This document shows positions 21,781 to 30,613 of a stretch of DNA of 32,659 bases, piece by piece; position 1 is the first letter of the stretch; each line of letters opens with the position of its first letter. The notes under the pieces were generated by a model. That model ran no database searches and was not told the DNA's origin. It saw only the letters and a program-made list of their open reading frames with translations. Source of the DNA: Methanothrix sp. Lineage in GTDB: Archaea; Halobacteriota; Methanosarcinia; Methanotrichales; Methanotrichaceae. Location: positions 1 through 32,659 of the forward strand of contig JANYKI010000064.1 in assembly GCA_025361645.1 (NCBI GenBank), written 5' to 3'. The position numbers and the translations under genes are program-made.

Positions 21781-22158
21781 CTTCTCGATGACCAGCATCA
21801 AGGCGTCATTGGAGATGGGCTTGACCAGGTAGCTGTCGGCTCCCAGATCGTAGCTCTTCTGAATATCTTGATCCACATTGGATCCAGTAAGAATGACCAC
21901 GGGAATATTGCTTAAATTTTTATCTTTCTTTATGCGGGTGAGAAGATCTATGCCGCTGATATCGGGCAGGTTGATGTCCAGCAAGATTAGCTGGGGCAGA
22001 TCGGCCTTAGTAATATTTTGCAGAGCGGCAAGGGCTTCTTTGCCGCTGGCGGCAATAACCAGGCCATTATTCAGCTTATTGTGCAATAATACGCGCTTTG
22101 TTACGGCGGCGTCTTCAAAATTGTCCTCCACCAGCAGGATCTTTATTTTTAAGTCCAT
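21766..22158 (-). CDS. Orphan response regulator, receiver domain only
   Basis: The 130-residue CheY-like protein is a single receiver domain. The acidic pocket is E11-D12, the phospho-acceptor D61 in LILLDINLPDISG, the switch Thr T91 in VVILTGS and the conserved K113 in YLVKPIS. The sequence around LPDISGIDLLTRIKKDKNLSNIPVVILT is typical of the Rcp1-like group that pairs with hybrid or phytochrome-type histidine kinases. No output domain or kinase gene is adjacent, so it probably relays a signal by protein contact. An AGGTG lies seven bases before the ATG. The gene converges on and overlaps nfo by 15 bases. Confidence 0.93.
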   Translation of the reverse strand: MDLKIKILLVEDNFEDAAVTKRVLLHNKLNNGLVIAASGKEALAALQNITKADLPQLILLDINLPDISGIDLLTRIKKDKNLSNIPVVILTGSNVDQDIQKSYDLGADSYLVKPISNDALMLVIEKLFYP

Positions 22159-22488
22159 AGATTCACCTGGAGCTTTACGCCCACTTTTCCCCCTAACTCA
22201 TTAAGGCTAAAGGTGTTGTTGCAACTACCCACAAAAATAGTTTTCCCACTGATCGGCGCATCTCATCCCTTAAATGCTCACCCTTAGCTTAACCCTGTAT
22301 TCTAATCCTGAGCGTGCCACATCTCTGCCCAAAATATTTATATTTTATGCATTTATGAATATTCAACGTCTGCCGTAGTACTGATTTTTAATCAGGAGTC
22401 TGTCTTTAATGGGGTGTGACCATCGTGCCTATTTATCTTTATTTTGAGTGAGATGAATCGTTCTCGGCTTTAATTCCGTTTTGCCGCT
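22159..22488. other. Intergenic region between the response regulator and taw1
   Basis: No gene is seen in these 330 bases. The segment from about 22330 to 22362 is very AT-rich on both strands and could hold a promoter for the minus-strand response regulator gene, though that would give a long leader. The nearer taaatg-type sequence at about 22272 is an alternative. A small perfect hairpin (ctgattttTaatcag pattern, 22381-22395) lies between them. Confidence 0.4.
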
Positions 22489-23412
22489 TTAAATCTTATC
22501 TATCAGGCATCTCTTTACACGCCCGCTGGATAGAAGGGCAACCCGGCTCAGGGGCACGTCTGCTTCCAATTCGTAGCCCAAGGCCTCGCCTAAGGTGCGA
22601 GCGAATTCCATGATCTCGTAGTGCTGCGGCATGGCCTCTCTTGTCAGACGGTCTCGGGAGCGGCCCAGATGCATGTAAGCCTTGACCTCTACATAGTCCG
22701 GCTCGGCCCTCGCGATGAGGCGGGCGTAGTCCTCCAGCCTTTCCATATTCAAGTCGCGCACCAGCGTCATGCGGATCACGCTTCGGCAGCGGTGCTGCTT
22801 GATGATCTCCAGGCTCTCCAGAATCCGCGGCCAGAACTCTCCGTTGGGACGGCAGACGCGCCGGTACAGTTCTTCGTTTGGAGCATTGAGGCTGAGGTAG
22901 AGCTGCGTGGGCAGAAGGTCGGCCAAGACCTCTGGATTTGTGGCGTTGCTCACCACAAATGATGTCATGCCTTTTTTGCGGATCAGCTCGATAAGCTCCT
23001 TTAAGTAAGGATAAAGGGTGGGCTCGCCCATAAGGGAGAGGGCCACGTGCATAGGCCGGCGCGCCTCAGCCAGCCTCTCCTTATCAGTGGTCTTGGCTCC
23101 GCCGTAGCCGGAGAGAAACTTCTGCTGGCCAAGCAGGATGCCATCCAAAAGTGCCTCGGGCTCCAGTGGTGCAGTTCCCGGCACAGGATCGTCTATCGGC
23201 CTCCAGCAGTGCTGGCAAAGGTGGTTGCACTCCAGGGTGGGCGTCATCTGCACACAGCGGTGGCTGGATATGCCGTAGAAGTGGTGCTTGTAGCACTGAT
23301 CGCCGCCCCGCATGGCGCGGCGAAGCCACATGCAGGGCTTGACGGCTCCGCCACCCACCAGGTGGTAGCCTTGCTTGGTGAGGGTCTGTGTAGCTTGATT
23401 TTGAGGTTCCAT
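22489..23412 (-). CDS. taw1: tRNA 4-demethylwyosine synthase Taw1 (TYW1)
   Basis: The 307-residue radical SAM enzyme condenses N1-methylguanosine-37 of tRNA-Phe with pyruvate to give the tricyclic 4-demethylwyosine. The radical SAM cluster is CNHLCQHC (C62, C66, C69). Three further cysteines, C27, C40 and C53, have the spacing of the second Fe-S cluster of archaeal TYW1. Other landmarks are MTPTLECNH, ALSLMGEPTLYPYLKELI, FVVSNATNPEVL and RMTLVRDLNME. The start ATG 23412 is chosen because it gives these cysteine positions; an open frame extends upstream but adds unrelated residues. The protein is archaeal-type, without the flavodoxin domain of the eukaryotic enzyme. It is divergent from the beta-helix protein at 23510. 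Confidence 0.93.
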   Translation of the reverse strand: MEPQNQATQTLTKQGYHLVGGGAVKPCMWLRRAMRGGDQCYKHHFYGISSHRCVQMTPTLECNHLCQHCWRPIDDPVPGTAPLEPEALLDGILLGQQKFLSGYGGAKTTDKERLAEARRPMHVALSLMGEPTLYPYLKELIELIRKKGMTSFVVSNATNPEVLADLLPTQLYLSLNAPNEELYRRVCRPNGEFWPRILESLEIIKQHRCRSVIRMTLVRDLNMERLEDYARLIARAEPDYVEVKAYMHLGRSRDRLTREAMPQHYEIMEFARTLGEALGYELEADVPLSRVALLSSGRVKRCLIDKI

Positions 23413-23509
23413 GCCTAGAGCTGAAAGAATATTCGCAGATATATAGCTACGTGTGATGCCTTCCATTATCGCAAAGAATATGACCCAAAAGTCGCAAAGG
23501 CGCAACTAG

Positions 23510-24907
23510 ATGCCGTGGCGATCTCTTGCATTGATAGCTGTTTTGGCGATGGTTGTATCCACCTCCGGCGCAGAGCAGGTTATCTCTGCCCAGGAGATAT
23601 ATGCAAAAATAGAGGGCAAAGAGCCCGTTTATTATGATAGTATACGGGTTTTGGGCGACCTGGATTTCAAAACCCTGCCCGATGTTCGGGTGTCAAACTC
23701 ATTCGCAATTACTAACTCTACCCTTATCAATGCCTCTTTCGACGGCGTCACCTTCGCGAAGGACGCCGTCTTCTGGGGCACCACCTTTGGCAATGCCAGC
23801 TTTGAGAATGCCGCCTTTCTGGGCCGGGCAGACTTTGCCAACGCCTCCTTCGGTAACGTCAGCTTCACCGCTGCCTCCTTCGACAAGCCAGCAGTCTTCG
23901 ACGGCGCCCTCTTTCGAGATAACGTGAGCTTTGAGGATGCAAAGTTTGGCAGGGATGCCTTCTTCAACGAGGCCCGGTTCATGGGCGATGCGAACTTCAA
24001 TTACTCAGATTTTGCCTCTTACACTTACTTCGCAGCCGCGCAGTTTCTCGGCGATGCTCTCTTCTCAGACGTCGATTTCTCGGGTGCCCTGGATTTTTCC
24101 GCTGCTGCGGTCGCCGGGAGGGCTAACTTCTACCAGTCCCGCTTTAGCAGCGCCGGCTTTTCCAATGCTGTCTTTTCCGGCCCCGTCCAGTTCGGCCTGG
24201 CCAGCTTCTCCGGCCTCTCTTCCTTTGGCGAAGCGATCTATGCCAAGGAGGCGAATTTCAATCTGGCCCGCTTTTCCCAGGCCGCCTACTTCTCGGGAGC
24301 TGAGTTTCAGGGTCTTGCCCTCTTCGGCCTGACCAAATTCCAGGACATCGCCAGCTTTCAGAGCGCCCTGTTCGAGGGGGATCTCAATTTCAAGGGCGGT
24401 TCGATCTCCACCATGCTTTTGGATAAGGCAGAATTCGGCAAGGATTCCCGTATTATCCTGAACGACACCGATTTTACCCGCTTCAAGGCCCACTGGAATG
24501 AGATCGAGGAGCATGTGGTCTGGGATCAGGGGGCCTACCTGGCCCTTGTGAACAATTACCACGGCCTGGGCTGGTCGGCAGACGAAGACGACTGTTACTA
24601 TCAATACCGCGGTCTCAATCAGGACAAAAAGCAGTGGGGTTGGTCGAAGACCATCGATCTCCTGGCCTGGCTGTCCTGCGGCTATGGCGTTCGCCCCGAC
24701 TATGCCGTGGCCTGGTCGCTTCTCACCATCCTGGCCTTTGCTCTGCTATTCTGGAGAGGGGACGGCATTCGCCGCTCCGCCAAGCCCCTCAATGAGGCAG
24801 CAGAGGAGGACAGCATGCCCGAGCGCGTCACTTTGCGAAACGCCCTTTTCTTCAGTACCATGGTCTTTCTCTTCCTGGTGACTTTAGGCAGGGTTATGAT
24901 CCGTTAA
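23510..24907 (+). CDS. Exported pentapeptide-repeat beta-helix protein with two-TM C-terminal module (1)
   Basis: The protein has 465 residues. A signal peptide (1-20, ending STSGAEQ) is followed by a start domain (VISAQEIYAKIEG). From about 70 to 300 there are continuous five-residue rungs of the type FxxAx (for example ASFENAAFLGRADFANASF). Next comes a linker with a DDCYYQYRGLNQ motif and two TM helices (about 397-415 and 442-463). The rungs should fold as a square right-handed beta-helix outside the cell. The C-terminal module resembles two-TM ion-channel domains seen with pentapeptide repeats, but the pore loop between the helices is missing: FSTMVFLFLVTLGRVMIR runs straight on. It is the first of two tandem paralogues, 52 bases apart. 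An ion-conducting role looks unlikely for this copy. Confidence 0.8.
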   Translation: MPWRSLALIAVLAMVVSTSGAEQVISAQEIYAKIEGKEPVYYDSIRVLGDLDFKTLPDVRVSNSFAITNSTLINASFDGVTFAKDAVFWGTTFGNASFENAAFLGRADFANASFGNVSFTAASFDKPAVFDGALFRDNVSFEDAKFGRDAFFNEARFMGDANFNYSDFASYTYFAAAQFLGDALFSDVDFSGALDFSAAAVAGRANFYQSRFSSAGFSNAVFSGPVQFGLASFSGLSSFGEAIYAKEANFNLARFSQAAYFSGAEFQGLALFGLTKFQDIASFQSALFEGDLNFKGGSISTMLLDKAEFGKDSRIILNDTDFTRFKAHWNEIEEHVVWDQGAYLALVNNYHGLGWSADEDDCYYQYRGLNQDKKQWGWSKTIDLLAWLSCGYGVRPDYAVAWSLLTILAFALLFWRGDGIRRSAKPLNEAAEEDSMPERVTLRNALFFSTMVFLFLVTLGRVMIR

Positions 24908-24959
24908 TGCTATGCAAAAAACAAAAGTGATAAATCCTGGGCGATCTTCGAATTAGTCA

Positions 24960-26456
24960 GTGATTAGAGTTTCCAGATGGCACATGCTGCTCTTGGCCTT
25001 ACTACTGCCCATCCTGCTTAGCGAGGCCTTGGCAGAAGTGCCAGGGCTTGATGCCCCTTTGCCGGCCTCCCGGAGCCAGGCCGCGCCGGTCATCGCCGCC
25101 CAGGATATCCTGGCCCAAATAAGATCGGGCGAGCCGCTGAACTATGACAACGTAACCATCACAGGTCAGCTGGATCTGGGGCCGGGAGTTGAGCCGGTCA
25201 AGCAATCGATAAGAATTACCAACTCCTTCTTCCAAGGACCATTAAGAATAGAGGCCGTGAACTTCGCCGAGGTCCTGGATCTGCGGGGATGCGTCTTTGA
25301 AGACGATGTCAGCTTTGTCAAGTCCGTTTTCCAGAAAGATGCCAAGTTTTCCGGAGCAAGATTCCAAAAGCAGGCCGACTTTGCCGAGACCTATTTCCAG
25401 GGACCGGCCTCTTTCATCAGCGCGCTTTTTCAGAACGATAGCAGCTTTGGCAACGCCCAGTTCAATGGGGATGCCGTATTCCTCGATTCCGGCTTCGCCA
25501 GTGATGTCGATTTTAATTATGCTAAGTTCCTACGTTCCGGATCTTTCTGGAATGCTAACTTTGAAGATGTAAGCTTCTTTGAGACGGAGTTTGCCGGGCA
25601 GGTCACATTTCGAGCCACAAAGTTTCGAGGCAATGCCACATTTGCCGCCACCCGTTTCGAGAGCGATGTGCTCTTTCGTGAGGCTCGCTTTCAGAGAGGA
25701 AGCACTTTTGGCCTGTCTAGCTTTGGGGGCTTGGCGGACTTTGGCAATGTTGACTTTAAAAAGACGGCCTTCTTTGGGGGAGTGAAGTTTGCAGACTTGG
25801 CCTATTTCGCCAATGCCCGATTTGATGGGGACTTGATCCTGGAGGGTGCCAGACTATACAGCATGCAACTGGACAACGTCACATTCAATGAGAGTTCAAA
25901 AATTAACCTAAACAGCACGGACTTTTCCAAGTTCGTGGTCCACTGGAGCACCATACGGGATCGCATGGTGTACAATGGGGCCGCCTACCTGGCACTGGTG
26001 AAGAATTACAAGAGCCTGGAGTGGTTTGACGAAGCCGATGAATGCTACTATCAATACCGCAGAATCGGCCAGGACCAGGCGCCCTGGGGCTGGGGCAAAC
26101 TCTCGGACATCATCTCCTGGCTCTCCTGCGGTTATGGTGTTCGGGTGAGCTACACGGCCTTTTGGTGCCTTTTTACCATTCTCATCTTTGGAGTGATATT
26201 TTGGGCGGGAAAGGGCATGAACAAATTCGAGATCGAGGGCGTGGAGCTTCCCGGATATCAGAGGCTGAAGCCCAGCAAGCGCGTCTCTTTCACCGACGCC
26301 CTCTATTTCAGCATTGCCATGTTCACCACCTCCCAGGCGCCCGTAAATACCTATCCGGTAGGCGTTTACAAGCATCTGGCCATGGCGGAAGGAATAATAG
26401 GTTGGTTCTTCCTGGGCCTCTTTGTGGTTGTTCTGAGCGCTGTGCTCATACGCTGA
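24960..26456 (+). CDS. Exported pentapeptide-repeat beta-helix protein with two-TM channel-like module (2)
   Basis: The 498-residue protein has the same plan as its upstream neighbour: a signal peptide ending near SEALAEV, an AAQDILAQIRSGEPLNYDNVTI start domain, FxxAx rungs from about 90 to 300, the DECYYQYRRIGQDQAPWGW and SCGYGVR linker, TM1 (about 399-420) and a C-terminal TM2 (LGLFVVVLSAVLI). Here the region between the helices is complete and reads ALYFSIAMFTTSQAPVNTYP, the position where two-TM channels normally read TTLGxGD. The helix MAEGIIGWFFLGLFVVVLS after it is channel-like. The start is GTG 24960 or ATG 24984. Together with copy 1 and the fragment at 5518-5841 this is a lineage-expanded family. 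Surface binding with membrane anchoring is the safest guess. Confidence 0.8.
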   Translation: MIRVSRWHMLLLALLLPILLSEALAEVPGLDAPLPASRSQAAPVIAAQDILAQIRSGEPLNYDNVTITGQLDLGPGVEPVKQSIRITNSFFQGPLRIEAVNFAEVLDLRGCVFEDDVSFVKSVFQKDAKFSGARFQKQADFAETYFQGPASFISALFQNDSSFGNAQFNGDAVFLDSGFASDVDFNYAKFLRSGSFWNANFEDVSFFETEFAGQVTFRATKFRGNATFAATRFESDVLFREARFQRGSTFGLSSFGGLADFGNVDFKKTAFFGGVKFADLAYFANARFDGDLILEGARLYSMQLDNVTFNESSKINLNSTDFSKFVVHWSTIRDRMVYNGAAYLALVKNYKSLEWFDEADECYYQYRRIGQDQAPWGWGKLSDIISWLSCGYGVRVSYTAFWCLFTILIFGVIFWAGKGMNKFEIEGVELPGYQRLKPSKRVSFTDALYFSIAMFTTSQAPVNTYPVGVYKHLAMAEGIIGWFFLGLFVVVLSAVLIR

Positions 26457-26540
26457 AATATCGCTAATCGAAAAAACGATAAGAGAACGCCAATCCGGAA
26501 AGGTTGATATACGTGTTGGTTATAGGGGAAAGCCGGAAAA

Positions 26541-26615
26541 GGGCGCGTGGCCTAGTCCGGATAAGGCGGCAGCCTCCTAAGCTGTAGATCGGGGGTTCGA
26601 ATCCCCCCGCGCCCG
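26541..26615 (+). tRNA. tRNA-Arg (CCT)
   Basis: The cloverleaf has the acceptor stem GGGCGCG/CGCGCCC, the D arm GCCT/AGGC, the anticodon stem GCAGC/GCTGT with loop CTCCTAA and the T arm GGGGG/CCCCC around TTCGAAT. The discriminator is G. The anticodon CCT reads AGG codons. It is intron-free and CCA is not encoded. A ttgatatac element about 35 bases upstream is the probable promoter. Confidence 0.93.
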
Positions 26616-26621
26616 CTCGGC

Positions 26622-26635
26622 TTTTTTGCTTTTTT
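26622..26635 (+). terminator. Double T-tract terminator after tRNA-Arg
   Basis: Two runs of six T residues separated by GC start seven bases after the tRNA end. The tract also separates it from the convergent hisG. Confidence 0.6.
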
Positions 26636-26656
26636 GAAAACATATAAAGGATTGAT

Positions 26657-27529
26657 TTAGTGCACAATCTTGGAGATGGCCAGCTCCAGGATATCCTCTG
26701 CCCCCGATTTCTTCAACTGGGGAATGAGCAGGTTGACAATGGATCGGTCCACCACAGTCTCCACGGCGTAGTAGCCGGAGTTGTAGAGCTTGGAGATGGT
26801 GGGATTTTTCATGCTGGGCAGCATGGAGATCAAATCTGCTATCGAATCCTCGGGCACATTCATCTTGAGCAGGACCTTTCCTCTCGCCTTTATGACCGCA
26901 GATAGAAGCGTCTCTACAGCGATGATCTCCTCGCGCTTCTCCGGGTCTGCCCAACTCTTTTTGTTGGCAATCAGCTCCGAGGTGGACCTCAGCATGACAT
27001 CAATGATCTTCAAGCCGTTCTTCTTCAGGGTGGAGCCGGTCTCGGTGAGATCAACGACCACATCGGTAAGCTCTGGAACCTTGGCTTCGGTAGCTCCAAA
27101 GGAGAACTGGATGTCCACCGGTATTCCCAGACGGAGGAAGAAGGCCTGGGTGAGGCTAGGATACTCTGTGGATACGCGACTGCCCGGTTTTATCTCACGG
27201 GCGGAGTGGATATCCAGGCTCTCGGGCACGGCAACCACCAGCTTTACGATGCCTGGCCCCTGTTTGCCGTAGTTGAGCTCAGCCACGCGGGCCACGACGG
27301 CACCAGACTCCATTATCCAGTCCGTTCCGGAGATGCCCAGGTCGAAATAGCCTTTGGCTACATATCCCGGTATCTCCTGGGGGCGGAGGATCTTCACCTT
27401 GCCGATGCGAGGGTCTTGTATGCGGGCGTTGTACTCGCGCTCCGTTCTCTTAACCTCCAGCCCGGCTTGCTCGAAGAGCTGCAGTGTCTGGTTTTGCAGG
27501 CTGCCTTTGGGAATGGTGATGTCGATCAT
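26657..27529 (-). CDS. hisG: ATP phosphoribosyltransferase, long form
   Basis: The 290-residue enzyme catalyses the first step of histidine synthesis (ATP plus PRPP to phosphoribosyl-ATP). It shows ITIPKGSLQNQTLQLFEQAGL, YVAKGYFDLGISGTDWIMESG, VVAVPE, RVSTEYPSLTQAFF, the PRPP-binding VDLTETGSTLKKNGLKIID and a C-terminal regulatory ACT-like domain (about 215-290, ending AEDILELAISKIVH). The length places it in the self-contained, histidine-inhibited HisG(L) class that does not need HisZ. ATG 27529 gives the family start; an open frame upstream adds unrelated residues. No other his gene is nearby. It is divergent from the phosphoesterase operon. Confidence 0.95.
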   Translation of the reverse strand: MIDITIPKGSLQNQTLQLFEQAGLEVKRTEREYNARIQDPRIGKVKILRPQEIPGYVAKGYFDLGISGTDWIMESGAVVARVAELNYGKQGPGIVKLVVAVPESLDIHSAREIKPGSRVSTEYPSLTQAFFLRLGIPVDIQFSFGATEAKVPELTDVVVDLTETGSTLKKNGLKIIDVMLRSTSELIANKKSWADPEKREEIIAVETLLSAVIKARGKVLLKMNVPEDSIADLISMLPSMKNPTISKLYNSGYYAVETVVDRSIVNLLIPQLKKSGAEDILELAISKIVH

Positions 27530-27624
27530 TCTGAGGTTTTGCTTTTTTAGAACATATTTTTGTCTTTTGCTCGAGGGGTTGTATCTATTACTTGCCATTT
27601 TCCAGGCGATCACCACGCACAATA

Positions 27625-27634
27625 TTTATAAATA
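27625..27634 (+). promoter_or_regulatory. TATA box for the phosphoesterase-elp3 operon
   Basis: The element tttataaata lies 39 bases before the proposed TTG start at 27673. It predicts a short leader that includes the purine-rich ribosome-binding site at 27657-27669. Confidence 0.5.
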
Positions 27635-27672
27635 ACAACAGTAATAAACAGTTGTGGGAAGGGGGAAGACAA

Positions 27673-28614
27673 TTGGCATCTCTGATTATCTCTGATACGC
27701 ATTTCGGCCTAGATTCATCGACTCTTCAGAGTCCGGCAAAGGTAGACCAGTTGATGCAAGAGATATCGGAATTTGAGAGCGGCTGCGACGAGGTCGTGCT
27801 TTTGGGCGATATCCTCGATTTCTGGAGGGTGCGCCCAGAGAATGCGGTGAAGGGCGCCATCCCTTTTTTAAAACGGCTCTCCCAGGAATGTCTGAAGATT
27901 CGCTACGTTGTGGGAAATCACGATCATCACCTGGTGGTACAAAAGCAAGAGGCGGAATTCATGGAGAGGGCTGCTCGCTGCGATCTGTTTCCCGTTTATA
28001 TTCCAACAATGCGCTGGCGCCGGACTTTTTGCGGCGTTGATATCGAGATGCTCTATCCTACTTACCGGACGCGTTGTTGCCAGAGGACCATCCTCTTCAC
28101 GCACGGCCATCATCTGGACGGCATTCAAAACTTCACTTTGCAGCTGGTGGAGAAGCTGCGCAGACTTTCCGGAGAGGAGTTTCTTCCCGCAGACCTGGAG
28201 ATGATGATGACTTACGCCTATGAGGGTATCTATCGCTCCGCCTGCATCGGAGAGATGGTCTCTTTCGAGAACTCGATCTGGAAGGCATCCAGCCTGCTGC
28301 AGAGGATCAACGCCGGCGTTTTTTCCAACCAGCGCCGCGCCAGCGTAGAGGGTCAATATGAGGCCATATTGAAGTTCATTCGCGAGCGGAATCTAGGCAA
28401 AATAGACTGCTTCATTTATGGAGATACGCATCTTCCCGGCATATTTCAAAGAAAGGGAGGACCATTGGCCGTGAACGCGGGCAGCTTCACGCGCGAGCCG
28501 GGAAATGGCTCTCGCTTCGAGACGCCCGATACCTATATGCTTCTGGATGAGGGTGGGCTGGCCATAAGAGAGCTGGGCCGGAAAAGGCCTCTCATTTTAT
28601 GTGAGCTTCTCTAG
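27673..28614 (+). CDS. Calcineurin-like metallophosphoesterase
   Basis: The 313-residue protein has the two-metal phosphoesterase motifs in order: ISDTHFG (residues 6-12), LLGDILDFW, YVVGNHDHH, FTHGHHLDG and FIYGDTHLPG. The GDILDFW and GNHDHH forms place it near the LpxH/UDP-diacylglucosamine-hydrolase-like branch, but archaea lack lipid A, so the substrate is unknown. A TTG start is proposed because the family sequence LASLIISDTHFG begins there and GGAAGGGGGAAG lies just before it; upstream in-frame residues look non-coding. It is the first gene of a probable operon with the small protein at 28655 and elp3 at 28988. Inserts in the middle (about 155-245) are helical and lack motifs. Confidence 0.85.
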   Translation: MASLIISDTHFGLDSSTLQSPAKVDQLMQEISEFESGCDEVVLLGDILDFWRVRPENAVKGAIPFLKRLSQECLKIRYVVGNHDHHLVVQKQEAEFMERAARCDLFPVYIPTMRWRRTFCGVDIEMLYPTYRTRCCQRTILFTHGHHLDGIQNFTLQLVEKLRRLSGEEFLPADLEMMMTYAYEGIYRSACIGEMVSFENSIWKASSLLQRINAGVFSNQRRASVEGQYEAILKFIRERNLGKIDCFIYGDTHLPGIFQRKGGPLAVNAGSFTREPGNGSRFETPDTYMLLDEGGLAIRELGRKRPLILCELL

Positions 28615-28654
28615 ATGCCAAACCTATTTCATCCAGTATCCTCTAGGTCAATTC

Positions 28655-28963
28655 ATGTTCGAACCAAACGAGGAATCCCTGGTCCTGGAGATCGTTCGCG
28701 GCTTCTTTGACATTCCTTCTGAAGATATGATGAAGATTGGCGATCAATTCAAAATGCTGCTCTTCGATCCAGAGACCGGCAGCGAGCAGGACGCGGTGGC
28801 AAAGCTCAAGGAGGCGCTAAAAGAGATGTCCAAAGAGCAGGTCTTGATGGCAGGCATGTTCGTCTCTGGACTACTGCGCTGCAATCTTGCAGAGCAGGTT
28901 GAGCTGCAGTATCAGCAAGCCAAGGCAGAAGGAAAAATCGAGCCGGATTGCGGTTGTGATTGA
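28655..28963 (+). CDS. Small acidic hypothetical protein
   Basis: The 102-residue protein is acidic and helical, with no signal peptide. It begins MFEPNEESLVLEIVRGFFD and ends in a cysteine pair (CGCD) that could bind a metal. I do not recognise the family. Helices are visible around SEDMMKIGDQFKMLLF, DAVAKLKEALKEMSKEQVL and LAEQVELQYQQAKAEG. It sits between the phosphoesterase and elp3, 24 bases before elp3, so it is co-transcribed with a tRNA-modifying enzyme. ATG 28655 is the internal start chosen because upstream in-frame sequence overlaps the phosphoesterase end. Confidence 0.6.
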   Translation: MFEPNEESLVLEIVRGFFDIPSEDMMKIGDQFKMLLFDPETGSEQDAVAKLKEALKEMSKEQVLMAGMFVSGLLRCNLAEQVELQYQQAKAEGKIEPDCGCD

Positions 28964-28987
28964 TGATACCTTTGCACCCGTTTCCCT

Positions 28988-30574
28988 ATGAATGAGGCGC
29001 TTTCGGCATTCGGTGATGGCAAGGCCCTTGGCCAGGAGCTGCGGCACATAGTCGAGGCCATTTTAGCAGGCGTTATCAAGACGCAAGCGGATCTGGAGTC
29101 GCACAAGAAGGACGCCTCATCTCGGCTAGCCCTCTCATCTCTCCCCAGCAATGCCGATATACTCGGCTTCGCTTCTGCCCAGGAGCGGGCCCAGCTCAAG
29201 ATGCTGGTGCGTAAGCCCACGCGAACCCTCTCCGGCGTGGCGGTCATCGCGGCCATGACCTCTCCCGCCCGCTGCCCGCATGGCACCTGTGTTCCCTGTC
29301 CGGGCGGCATTCTTTGCTCTTCGGCGCAAAGCTACACCGGTCGCGAGCCGGCAGCACTTCGGGCAGCGCAGCACGATTACGACCCCTATCGCCAAGTAAG
29401 GGCGCGGCTGGCTCAACTGGATGAGATTGGCCACCCCTTAGACAAGTCGGAGCTGATCATCATGGGCGGAACGATCACGGCGCGTCCTTTAGGCTATCAG
29501 CACTGGTTTGTCAAGCGCTGTCTGCAGGCCATGAATGATTATCCCGCGGCAAATGTTCCAGGCAGAGAGTACCAGTCCTTTGCCGATGTGGCCGCGGCCA
29601 ATGAGACGGCATCAGTTAGAAACATCGGCACCACCTTCGAGACCCGGCCGGACTACTGCGGTCCAGCGGAGACAATGAACATGCTGCTTCTCGGCGCCAC
29701 CAAGGTGGAGCTGGGCGTGCAGAGCACCCGTGATGATATTTTAGAGAATATGAAGCGGGGCCATACGGTCGCGGATACCGTCTCTGCCAATCGCGCTCTA
29801 AGAGAGGTGGGCCTGAAGGTGGGCTTTCACATGATGCCGGGACTGCCCGGCTCCTCTGCAAAGGTGGATCTGGAGGTCTTCCGTGAGCTTTTCTCGGATA
29901 GCAGCTTTCGCCCGGACTACCTCAAAATATATCCCACTTTAGTGGTGGAAGGAACCGAGCTTTACCGGCAGTACCTGCTCGGGGAGTACGTCCCTCTGGG
30001 CGACGCTGCTGCGGCAGAACTGGTATCTCAAATAAAGGAGATTCTGCCCGCCTACGTTCGACTGCAGCGTGTGCAGCGAGACATTCCCGCCCAGCTCATC
30101 GTGGCGGGGGTCAAGAAATCCAATCTGCGTCAGCTTGCCCAGCAGCAGCTTTCGGCACGTGACAGCCATTGCCGCTGCATCCGCTGTCGGGAAGCGGGGC
30201 TGCGCCGGTTCTTGAGCGGGGAAGTGCGGCTTATGCATGAGGCTTATGAGGCATGCGGTGGAACCGAGCACTTTTTGTCCTTTGAGGGAGAGGAGGAGAC
30301 AATCGTCGGCTTCCTGCGCCTACGACTTTCTGCCCGCGCCCGGGTGAGGGAGCTGCATGTCTACGGGCCCATGCTTCCCATCGGCAGCAGAGCGGAAGGG
30401 TGGCAGCACCGTGGTTACGGGGAAAAATTGTTGCATGCGGCAGAGACCCTGGCAGAAGAGGCGGGATACGGCTCCCTGGAAGTTACCAGCGGCATTGGGG
30501 CCAGAGGCTACTATCGGCGGCTGGGATATGAGCTATGCGGGCCTTACATGGCCAAGCGATTGAAATCGAGTTGA
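28988..30574 (+). CDS. elp3: tRNA uridine-34 5-carboxymethyl modifying enzyme Elp3
   Basis: The 528-residue enzyme joins a radical SAM domain to a GNAT acetyltransferase domain and uses acetyl-CoA to build cm5U34-type wobble modifications in tRNA. The N-terminal Fe-S site is CPHGTCVPCPGG (C96, C101, C104). Family segments include LIIMGGTITARPLGYQ, GTTFETRPDYCGP, LGATKVELGVQSTRDDIL, RGHTV and FHMMPGLPGSS. The zinc-type SHCRCIRCRE lies at about 395. The GNAT core is HRGYGEKLLHAAETLAEEAGYGSLEV and GYYRRLGYELCGPYM. Archaeal Elp3 works without the other Elongator subunits, consistent with none being encoded nearby. It is last in the operon. Confidence 0.95.
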   Translation: MNEALSAFGDGKALGQELRHIVEAILAGVIKTQADLESHKKDASSRLALSSLPSNADILGFASAQERAQLKMLVRKPTRTLSGVAVIAAMTSPARCPHGTCVPCPGGILCSSAQSYTGREPAALRAAQHDYDPYRQVRARLAQLDEIGHPLDKSELIIMGGTITARPLGYQHWFVKRCLQAMNDYPAANVPGREYQSFADVAAANETASVRNIGTTFETRPDYCGPAETMNMLLLGATKVELGVQSTRDDILENMKRGHTVADTVSANRALREVGLKVGFHMMPGLPGSSAKVDLEVFRELFSDSSFRPDYLKIYPTLVVEGTELYRQYLLGEYVPLGDAAAAELVSQIKEILPAYVRLQRVQRDIPAQLIVAGVKKSNLRQLAQQQLSARDSHCRCIRCREAGLRRFLSGEVRLMHEAYEACGGTEHFLSFEGEEETIVGFLRLRLSARARVRELHVYGPMLPIGSRAEGWQHRGYGEKLLHAAETLAEEAGYGSLEVTSGIGARGYYRRLGYELCGPYMAKRLKSS

Positions 30575-30613
30575 AATGGAAATGGTTTCAAAGCACCGGC
30601 TTTGCATCTAAAG

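Noticed and set aside
24065-24604. 179-codon minus-strand frame inside the first pentapeptide-repeat gene
   Set aside because: Its Gly/Ala/Glu periodicity mirrors the repeat on the coding strand; there is no independent evidence.
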